Origin: Diphasiastrum complanatum
Taxonomy: Eukaryota > Streptophyta > Lycopodiopsida > Lycopodiales > Lycopodiaceae
Assembly (NCBI GenBank): GCA_029204225.1
Contig: CM055095.1
Span: forward strand, 69,478,110-69,542,109
Direction of reading: 5' to 3'
DNA length: 64,000 nt
In this document: positions 11,406 to 20,346 of the stretch, in pieces
Layout of the letters: every line of letters begins with the position of its first letter
Position numbering within the stretch: position 1 is the first letter of the stretch
Made by a program: the position numbers and the translations under genes
The notes under the pieces: generated by a model
Seen by the model: only the letters and a program-made list of their open reading frames with translations
The model's database searches: none
Told to the model about the DNA's origin: nothing

Positions 11406-11993
11406 CTACTTTGAACACTTTAGATTCATCTCTCCCTTTTGACTTGAGATCTTCCTCATCAATAATTTAGCACCACATGACTCCATTTGACTAGTAGGTA
11501 GCACTAGTCCATCTTCAAGATCCAATGGATCCAAAACATTGATCATAGATTCACCAAAAGTTGCAAAGTTAGCACAACAATAACTATCTTCAAGAAGCTC
11601 ATTAGATCTCAACCTAGATCTAGCATAAGGAAGCTCTTTAGACTTTGCATAAGATCTACCAATCTTATTGATGCTAGGAATTGACTTTTGAAAGTTGAGA
11701 GAACCACCAACATCCATTTCATTCCTCTTGTTGGACATAACAAATGCATCAAGCTTGTAAAGTCTACCTTGTCTATTGCCCCTAGCAATCAAGACATCTC
11801 CCTTAGTAATGAAGCAAACATCCCCAACAAACTTTGTCTTGTACCCTTTCTTTAACATTTGACCAACACTTAGCAAATTCCTTGAAAGTGAAGGAATGTA
11901 AAGAACATCATCAAGCCTTGCAATCCTATCAGTTGAAAGGCAAATAGGAATTGAGCCAATACCTTTGATCATACACTCACCACCATTTGGCAT
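11406..11993 (-). pseudogene. GAG-pre-integrase domain joined to novel sequence (E1)
   Basis: The 195-residue frame begins with a copia GAG-pre-integrase signature (GIGSIPICLS, LDDVLYIPSLSRNLLSVGQ). Sequence absent from ordinary copia elements follows (LPYARSRLRSNELL and onward). E2 has both parts (GIGSIPICLS and FPYARSRSRSN) but lacks about 85 residues between them. No HxxxC integrase zinc finger or D-D35-E core follows. The protease is cut off at the right end near 11998. The element is therefore gag-protease-pre-integrase, then the novel region, then purine tract and LTR. Confidence 0.65.
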
Positions 11994-11998
11994 GTGAA

Positions 11999-12496
11999 TT
12001 TAATAATCTTCACAATATGTACATATATAGGAGAGCCAAAATTCGTGGTACTACTTGCATTCAATGCATTACCTACACCTAATCAAGTACAAACTACTAC
12101 CATATTGACACCTAACAGCTTGCATGATGAAATTGCATCTAACTCCTACCTACTTTGTCCAAATGTCAAATTCTCAACTATGAACCTACAAAACTACATG
12201 CACGTGTCAAATAGTGTTTGCATGTCTTGCATGTGACTTCCCTAGATGACTTAGACATGTGTAGAACATGTATACTGACTTGCATGTTGCATGTACTGAT
12301 TACATGCTGCATGCTTGCACACTAACTGATTTTGCATGTCATCAAATCTAGATCTACCTAACTCAAACTCGCCCTAATCTATAAGGTCATGTGCTCAATT
12401 CACATACCTTTGGTATATACAATGGAACAAAGTGAAATATGACCACATCACTTGGAGTTTTATCAAAGTCCATGCTAAAACTAGTTGAAGAGGGAG
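11999..12496 (+). mobile_element. TGCATG-rich segment and 3' end of a G-type element
   Basis: No gene. About 12190-12420 resembles the LTR of element F (6181-6551), including the GCATGTTGCATG words. The last 30 bases (AAACTAGTTGAAGAGGGAG) match the ends of E1 and E2 just before their LTRs. This is thus the 3' end of an internal region, followed by LTR G1. Confidence 0.5.
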
Positions 12497-12790
12497 TGTG
12501 AGAAATTCAACTAGTTTAGTCATCTTTGCTACATTTGTTTATTTGAAAAATTGAGGCCAACTTTATATTAGACTTAGAGTTTGACTTTTCAAAGTTATAT
12601 TAGTCTAAATGCATTTGAATAAACACTTTTGGAAAGTGTGAGAAAGTTAGAAGTCAAGTTTGAGTAGATTCAAATTTGAATGTTGGGTGCTTTGATCTAG
12701 ACCCAAAAATTGTAGGGTTAGCATTCTGGTGGGAAAGCCAAGTGGCCAAATAGGGTTTGGACCTATTATAAAAGGATGTAACTCATGGGA

Positions 12791-12868
<78 letters not shown>

Positions 12869-13152
12869 CCATTCATGCTTATACATGGTTCTCTTGGGTT
12901 CTATTGTCCATTGGTGCACTATACTTGTGATATCTTGCAATTCTATGTGTAGAATGATCAACATTTGCTATATTCAGGTTCACATGTGTGAATACAATAG
13001 GGTATTGTTGATGTATGGACAATAGTTTCTATTTATGTTTTGATTCATGTTTGATCAACATCTATTAGAGTTTGCATCTCATTTTGTGTGTAGATGCTGA
13101 TTTTTCTACATTGGCAAGATTGGTGATTTGTTGTCTTTCCAACCCAAGATCA
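12497..13152 (+). mobile_element. LTR G1 with embedded (CT)n tract
   Basis: A 656-bp LTR beginning TGTGAGAAATTC after a purine tract and ending near CCAAGATCA. It is colinear with LTR G2 at 27540-28182. A TATAAAA box lies at 12767-12773 and the CT tract at 12794-12865. The right end abuts a copia RNase H fragment, which it interrupts. The end was chosen where the two copies stop matching. Confidence 0.7.
12794..12865 (+). repeat. (CT)36 microsatellite inside LTR G1
   Basis: About 72 bp of uninterrupted CT dinucleotides, 20-odd bases downstream of the LTR TATA box. The same position in LTR G2 also carries CT repeats. Confidence 0.95.
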
Positions 13153-13154
13153 TT

Positions 13155-13725
13155 TTATAGATAAGGATCTTTATGGATCTAAAATCATTCACACTTCAGA
13201 GCATACTCTGACTCGGATTTTACAGATATAAGATGGATAGAAAATCCATAAATGCCTTTGGTAAATTCCTATGTGGAGGAGTTATAGGCTTGGCTTTCAA
13301 AAAAACAAGATACCATCTTTCTATCCTCTTGTGAAGTCGAGTATAAAGCATTGACATCAATCACCAAGGAGATTCTATGGCTCAAGAAAATTTTGGAGGA
13401 TCTTCATGTGATCAAAGCCGAGGAAATTCCATGCATTTATTGTGATAATCAAGCATCAGAACAACTTGCCACCAATCCTACCTTCTATGCTCGAACCGAG
13501 CATATCGAGATTGCACATCATTTTGTAAGGGAGAAGGTGCAAGCCAAGGAGATCAAGCTTCTTCATGTGTCATCATTCGAATGTGTTGCTGATATCTTGA
13601 CTAAACCACTGCCAAAGGATTCATTTATGAGGTTGAGATATGCACTTGGTGTTGTAGATAGATGTAGACTAAATGTGTTGAAATTGTCAATTCTAGCTTA
13701 TAGATCTAAGTTAATTTGTACATAA
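13155..13725 (+). pseudogene. Copia RNase H fragment, plus strand
   Basis: The start (AYSDSDFT, frame-broken) is followed by SCEVEYKALTSITKEILWL, CDNQASEQLA, HIEIAHHFVREKVQ and ADILTKPLPKD. These are the hallmark blocks of copia RNase H and its C-terminal tail. The frame 13351-13725 is open. The rest of pol is absent, and the left edge is LTR G1. It is very similar to the RNase H at 52643-52936. LTR remnants with CACACGTGTGG follow at once. Confidence 0.85.
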
Positions 13726-14139
13726 CTTGATCCCACACGTGTGGATCCTATTCCCACATGTGGATGGTAGTCAAAAATGCATCTATATTTAGTTAGATAT
13801 AGATTGTTTTGATTAACTCAAGTGTGAACTAGTAGAAAGCTAGTCAAGTAGAAAATTGCCACTTGGCACCATTTCATTGATTGATTAAGCATTCCAATGT
13901 GAATGATGTTAAAATTGAAAAAACAATCCATATTGATTTCTTGGCTTGCTACAAATGTTGTACTATGCAAGTATATAGCTCATAAATGCAAAATGCCAAG
14001 TTTGGTCTACATAGAACTCGAGCTACATGGTTATGTAATATCTAGATTGAAGAATACAACTTGCATATAGTTTGTAGACATAGAATTAGCAAAGCCATGC
14101 TTGTAGAAACTCGTAGCAATTCACATGCTGCCAAACCTC
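13726..14139 (+). mobile_element. Degraded LTR remnant
   Basis: Follows the RNase H fragment and contains CCCACACGTGTGG (about 13731) and a CCCACATGTGG word, as in the LTRs of families A and H. Ends cannot be placed. No gene. Confidence 0.4.
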
Positions 14140-14365
14140 TTGAATATGTATTTGCTCTCTTGCAATACATCCAACTTGGTTAGCAATAACACAAGCATCT
14201 AGTTTGAACAACTTTCCTTGCCTTTTACCTTTTCCAATCAAGACATCCTCTTTTGATCATACAAGCATCTCCATCAAACTCAACCTTGAGGCCTTTACTT
14301 AGCAATTGAATCACACTAAGTACTACATTTTGAAGAGAAAACGAGAGCCAAAATCCCATCAGATT
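14140..14365 (-). pseudogene. GAG-pre-integrase scrap
   Basis: The minus strand shows LLSKGLKVEFDGDACMIKR and then, after a stop, GKLFKLDACVIA. These match the GAG-pre-integrase pattern (LLSVGQLLxxGLxVxF, then GxLFKLD) seen intact at 11406 and 22773. It is about 70 codons, broken. Confidence 0.6.
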
Positions 14366-14391
14366 TTGATTTCTCAAAAACCAGTGGGCAT

Positions 14392-15250
14392 GAACCTTTG
14401 CATGACTGGCAGCAGCTCCAAGGCTGCATAGAAGCCTACAAAGATTAGTTTCTAGCAAATTTTGAAAAAACTAAGAAAAAAATCCATAAAAATTCAAAAC
14501 AACCTTGTAACAATCAAAAAAATTTCCAAACTAAAAACTAACCTTCGCAGAGGCTACTGAAGTTCCATCTCAGTGAGACCAGGACACAATAAATCCTGCA
14601 AGAGTTAGTTTGATGTTTAAACCCTTGTGCAAAGGTTCCCCAGTTAAAAAAGACGGGAAAATCAGGTTGAACCTTCCCAAACATCAAAATTTTGATTTTT
14701 TGTGGTAAGTAACCTTCACAGAAGCTTTTGAAGTTCCATCTCAGTGAGACAAGGACACAGAAGAGCCTACAAGAGTTAGTTTGAATTATTTATTGTTTTG
14801 TGAGCTAAAAAGTCATTTTGAACCCTCGCAAACATCAATAACTCTTGCACCACTGAGAAGTAACCTTTGCAAACCATCCCATTCTCTTTAAAATATTGTT
14901 TTCCATCAGTGATGAAGTCAGCGAGAGTTAGTTTTTAATATTGAATGATCTGTAAAAAAAAATGAATTTTTTATCTAAAGAACCTTTGAAGACATCAATA
15001 ACTCTTGCATCATTGGGAAAGAACTTTTGCAAGCTTCACACAAGTTAGATCTGACCAGATCCAGCTACTGTTAAGAGAGCGAGAGCTAGTTCCCAGTAGA
15101 TTGCAAGAAAAGTGGTTTTTTGACTGCAAAATAGTACAAAGAACCCTCGCACTGAGTAACCATCGCAAATAGAATCATTCGCAAGATCTACTTCAGATCT
15201 AGCTACTATGAAAATCTCAAGTCAATCAGAGCTAGGATCAGAGAGATATC
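14392..15250. repeat. Diverged tandem repeats, period about 150-170 bp
   Basis: Units begin with TAACCTTCGCAGA-like words at about 14541, 14709, 14860 and 15018, with a partial unit at about 14392. Each unit carries GAAGTTCCATCTCAGTGAGA or a decayed form, then a variant of GAGAGTTAGTTT. A second half starts GAACCCTCGCAAACATCAATA. Spacings are 168, 151 and 158 bp. No coding potential seen. Confidence 0.7.
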
Positions 15251-15665
15251 AAGAAAAAAACCAAGAAAAAAGGGCTAAAATCACACTATTAGCCAGCTGA
15301 AACTAATCAGATCTTGTCAAATCTAGGTTGCAGTCACAATATCCATCAAGATCCAACATCTCTGGACTAAACCAAGTGAATGGACCTCAGATCAAGACGA
15401 TCAATACCCTCCACATCAACCACCATCCATCCATCACTTTTCTGTTCCATCTCTATTCCATCTTCTATCTCCATCTCTGTTAGATAAATCCATTTTCAAT
15501 TCTATTTCTATTCTCATCCGTACTGATCCAAATTTTATTCATTCTTTTCTTTTTTTCTTCTACTGCAAAAAAAAAAAAAAACAAAAGGCTGGAACACCAA
15601 CATCATTGTGCGGATCTTGAAGCAATCCATCAACTAGCTACTTTGCGACATTATAGTGCTGAACT
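15251..15665. other. Unassigned stretch
   Basis: No gene, repeat or LTR end recognised. It holds a CATC/TCC-rich pyrimidine stretch and an A14 run near 15567. Confidence 0.5.
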
Positions 15666-16495
15666 ATGGAGACCGCCCTTGTAGGACTATCTAAAATGCA
15701 GAAGTTCTCTGGGCAACTAAGTGCAGCAGAGACAAGTAGATCAAGTGCAGCGGAAGACCAAGAACCTTGCACTTCAAGTTCAGGCTGTCCTCAAGCTTAT
15801 GCTCGCACGGTCAATTTTTTTGAGAAGGACGAATGTACATACTATTTTGGAAATCATCCAAGTGCAAGATGTCCAATCAAGAATACTCGACATGCATCAA
15901 AGGTGGAGCAAAAGGCCCGACAACCAAATCCAGCAGTTCAAAGGTCACAAGCCAACAAGGAGCTCACCAAAAGGATGGATGCCAGATTGATCCACCTAAA
16001 TCGCGAGTTTCATCAACAAACAGTGGCAAGGTGGAAGTTTTGGTTATATCATCTTGCATGTCACCAAACTCAATGGAGGACCACAATAGCCTCCCAGTCT
16101 ATTTTGTGGAAGATTCTAAGGGGAATCTATTACCAGTGTATGCCTATTGTGATAGAGACGATGGTGTATTGCACTTGGTAAGATGCTATGGATGTGGAGG
16201 AAAACATCATCGAGCTGAATGTCCACATCGAGGGGATCCATCAACATTCGAACCCTATTGTGCACAATGCGAAGTTAATCATCCATGCTGCGATTGCTCG
16301 ATGAGAAATTCACAATTAGCAAGGAGGCATTTCGAATTGGGAGAGTCTACGACATTTGGACCAGTTGTGCCAATCTATGAGGAGCCATATCAGCCAGGTT
16401 TATCGTCGGATACTCTGATGGAATGTCTCGACTACCCAATTGTCGATGAACAAGGTTATCCGAAATGGCCACCAGACCCTTATGGGTATTATTGA
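15666..16495 (+). pseudogene. Zinc-knuckle protein, frameshifted (retroelement gag-like)
   Basis: The first frame (15666-16181) carries CTYYFGNHPSARCPIK, a CX2CX4HX4C knuckle with its second Cys changed to Tyr. The second frame (15833-16495) continues the protein, with CYGCGGKHHRAECPHRG and then YCAQCEVNHPCCDC. The C-terminus is acidic and Pro/Tyr-rich. The order (a knuckle, a basic linker, then two more Cys/His clusters) suggests a nucleic-acid-binding gag-like protein. It does not match the copia gags in this window. Promoter, LTR and downstream pol were not found. A decayed host zinc-finger gene is the alternative. Confidence 0.45.
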
Positions 16496-17160
16496 AAATC
16501 TGGCAAGTCCACGTTCTTGTTGATCACCATCATCAAATAAAGCCTCAGGTTTTACGTAAGTGAATTCTATCCACGCTTTTCCTGAAGCATCCATGTCCCA
16601 GCAATAAACGAACCGACAATAGTGCTCCTCCATGACAAATGCAGGCATAGTGCCGAGGGACCGACACTACTTTGGGCCGAGGACCCTGTTGTGTGTATTT
16701 CCTGTATACAAATAAATAAGTGGGTTCCACCACTTAGAATATTGTTGGCCAACCCTCACCTAGTGGGCCCCGCCACAGTACAGTAGAGCAATAAGTGCGA
16801 GGCACTGGCTTCCTGCGTGTATAAGCCCAGCCCAATGAGCACATTAGTTAAATAGATTAAGTTGTGTTCTAGTGACTTGGGCCCTAGGTGTAAATAAATA
16901 AGTTTGAGGCCCAAGTTCACAAAGTCAAGTTGAAAAATAAGGAATCTAAGTTGCACAAAGTAAGACTCACGTGATTCATGTGACTTGTCTTGTGCTTTCT
17001 TAGAACCATTAGATTTAAGTTGTGTTTATTTGAAAGGTTGGATTAGAATCCTTGCCTCAATGAAGTGGCCAATCAAAGTGAAGGAGGCTCACCTCTAAAA
17101 TCTATAAGAGAGAGCCATTTTCTTGGTATTGTATCTTCCATTCTGATTCTAATAAAACTC

Positions 17161-17256
<96 letters not shown>

Positions 17257-17400
17257 GTGATAGAATAGCTTTAGTAGGCGCTCGAGCCCCCAAAGCCTTT
17301 CTCAACCTAGGCGTTCTCTCTCTCCCTCTTAGTGAAAAAATTCCTCTTAACTCACTACAACACCAATTGTAGCTACAAATTCATTATATATTGTCTATAA
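16496..17400 (+). mobile_element. LTR-like sequence with TATA box and (CT)n
   Basis: No gene. A TATAAGA box near 17103 precedes a long CT tract (17168-17253), the same arrangement as in LTRs G1 and G2 although the flanking sequence is different. Ends are not visible, so calling it an LTR is inference. Confidence 0.35.
17168..17253 (+). repeat. (CT)43 microsatellite
   Basis: About 86 bp of perfect CT dinucleotides. Confidence 0.95.
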
Positions 17401-19374
17401 TAATTTTGATTGTTTGATTATGATATATCCATCTAAAATTGGTTCACTCATGATTCTCTTTCTCAACAACAATATATTGGGTATATTCCTTCATACATGA
17501 TGTAAAACTTTATCATTACCTCACATGCGGTCTTTTCCATATTCACATGTCTCGAAGTTGAATCTTCTAATGCAAGGCATATAGTTGCATTAATTTTTTT
17601 TTTTTGGCATTAAATGAAAATATCTCATATGTTCTATTTTCTCCCATTTGATAAGTCTCGACATCAATCACTATAGTCCATAACTATTTCTCTTCTAAGA
17701 CTATTTTCATTATAAAATTTCATAGTCATAAGTCCTTTTTTCTGGGATTTTTTCTTTTAATCTTAGATTTATAAGTCAATCAATCATATTTTTCTCCTTC
17801 AATGTATTGGTTTGGCTTCAATTCTTCTTGGAAGTAGGCTCATAGCCTATTCTTATATCTAATAAAGACAACTACAAAACCAACAAGACTTCTTTGGTAT
17901 TTCTAGTCTTTTCCACTCAATAAATCACGAGCTTCTACCAACCACAAGACTAGACACACAAAAATCATATAGAGTCACTACTCGTTCATGTAGCTTAAAC
18001 TTTATGAAAATAATTGCTTCTGCAAGTTTTAACTATCTCTAAACTAGAAGAGCTTCCACTTTATTCACTCCACTAATTTTTACTAAGAATGATTCAAACC
18101 AACTACATTTCTTGACCACATGAGCATCCTAAGTGGCTTAGGAACATTCTAAATGATGGAACGTTGGGACCTACACTAGCAATTGTAAACACATTTTTCA
18201 CAAGTCTTATTTATTCGAATATCACAAGGTCACCTAAAAAATATCATGTGTCATGTCCATACTTGCATTGGAAGTACTCGATTTGTGGTGGTGCATTAAA
18301 AGACAATTTCACTTCAACATCATGCACTTACCATCAACCAAAAATTATCCATAAAAAAAATGTAAATGACAGAAATTGATTATTTAAATCTCATGTCAAT
18401 TTGAGGTATGCAAAAATGGTAACAAAAGGTTTTTAAGTGTAGTGGATATAGATTGTTCAAAACCTTAAAATTTGGTTTTATACTTGAGAGCACTAGTCTT
18501 CATATGATTATGCATATGCACTTGGAGGTCAAAAACAAGACGGGAGTATGAGGATCCTAGGTATTCTGTTTTTGAAGCAATTGTGATTTAAACTTGTGCT
18601 TGAGGATGCTTCAACTTATTCAACTTGCTATCGTGTGGGGATAAAAGTATTTTGTTTTCCAAGTAGACAATTCTTTTTCCTCTCTTGTATGTCCCCATTT
18701 GTGTCTGACTTAAATTCAGACTCTTGCCTTCAACAAAATGCCACTAATCTTCATAAAATGGGTCCAAAACAAATTATAAATGATTATGCTTAGTTGTCAT
18801 AATTGTCATATTACTCTCTTGATGACCCAAAGAACAATAACTCTTACAACAAGCCAAAGCTCATCCAATAACCCTTTTGAGAAGTCTGACATTTGGACAT
18901 TTAGTATAAAGACAAAACTTTGAGGTCTCAAATCCCACCAAAGTGTTGTCCCTATGGCACTTGTAAACAGGGCTCAAATGCTAATTTTGGTGGAACAGAG
19001 ACATATCGAGAAGCATTACTCCAAAGTGTTTTGTCATCTAAATGTTGTACATAACAACAAACCACTTGCTAATAGTGAGACTTAATTGCAGGCATGGATT
19101 GCAAATAGTAAATTAGATCAGATGGCTCGATGGCAAACCTTGATAAGATCGTCATCGTCATGTGATTTGGTTTGAAGATAATCTTGATGAAAATTTGCCA
19201 GTATCTAGTCAAGGGTTGGGAAGGTCCACTCAATGTTAAAGAAATGTTTGATAGCCATTTGTTATTAGAAAGTTTACATAGTGGAGTCTTGCAATATATC
19301 ATAAAGATAAGTTGATTAGAATAATACTTCATGACAAGACGTATACATGACTTGAGTGCCGATAAATTACCATA
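17401..19374. other. AT-rich stretch without recognisable genes
   Basis: Only short frames with no recognisable motifs. From its position it may include the upstream, decayed part of the gypsy element whose integrase tail is seen at 19375-19465, but I cannot show this. Confidence 0.4.
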
Positions 19375-19465
19375 GCTTAGTGATGGCATAATTCTTCTAC
19401 AACATATTATCCTAGACCACTGGATGAACATGTTAAAAGCACGAATAAAGAATTGAAGTGAGGTA
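19375..19465 (+). pseudogene. Ty3/gypsy integrase fragment, left half
   Basis: The plus strand reads HNSSTTYYPRPLDEHVKSTN and KELK. This resembles the gypsy integrase block around the catalytic Glu (STxYYPQxNGQxESTNKxL), although the Glu is changed here. The next blocks of the same domain follow at 25773, on the other side of element H1. The frame carries stops, so this is an old copy. Confidence 0.55.
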
Positions 19466-19470
19466 TCACT

Positions 19471-20330
19471 TGATAAATTTTACAATTTTTAGACAATAAT
19501 GATTGTACTTTACAATCATAGAGAGTTATTGGTTGCTTAAACAATGAATCTATCAAGTTCTACACATTAGATCTTGATCTAGATTCACTACACTTGGATT
19601 TAACCAAGAGCAATGGATCAACACATCATTTTTTAGTGAGAGCGGCCTCACACGTGTGGAGTACTGTCCATTGTACGGCCTGCACCTGAAACAACAGTAC
19701 AATGATACTAGATAGCAATCATACATAAAAATCACAAGACAAATGACTAGAAATCTCACAAAAGTGTAGAGTGCAAAAGTCTCATCAATCTTCTTAGCAA
19801 AAAAATGATGATCCTTTTATGGATCAAGTACATCCATGAGTCTGGTACAGTCCATCAGGCCTTCACACGTGTGAAGAGTGCCACATCACTCAGATCTATC
19901 CATTTGATCCATCCTTGATCCTTATCCAATAGTTGACCTTCTAGAATATGACTAAAATCCAAAAAGCTAGTCTCCTAGAATATAGGAATATTCCCTACAA
20001 AATAGGATCTAAGGAAAATGGTCAACTCTTATCTTCTAGTAATCTATACACATGTGTGAACATCCACTTGCCATGTGGGAGCATTTACTCATGCACATGC
20101 AAGGAAAAGCTAATTTGTAGGTGACTAGTCAACTTGACTAAAAACTAGGCATTTCATGTTCACACTAACTAGAATGATACAAAATCAATTTGGATATATA
20201 CAAACATGAAAAGTACATCCTTTCACATGTGGGAACAGGCTCCACACGTGTGAAATCAGATCATCAACATATTCTAATGTTTGGTCAATATTTACATGAA
20301 CCAATGTCAAGTGAGAAGTGACAATTTTCA
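19471..20330 (-). mobile_element. 3' LTR of H1
   Basis: Starts TGATAAATTT on the plus strand and ends at CAATTTTCA beside the purine tract. It lacks three bases (GCA) present at the end of the partner LTR. It carries G-box palindromes at about 19647, 19861-19876 and 20241. Confidence 0.9.
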
Positions 20331-20346
20331 AGTCTCCTCCTCACTT

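Noticed and set aside
12729-13025. Frames made of alternating Ser-Leu or Arg-Glu repeats over the CT and GA tracts
   Set aside because: They are translations of dinucleotide microsatellites within LTRs and have no gene context.
19069-19431. 120-residue minus-strand frame next to H1, considered as a transposase
   Set aside because: No transposase motif, and the plus strand at its end reads as gypsy integrase, so it is an antisense shadow.
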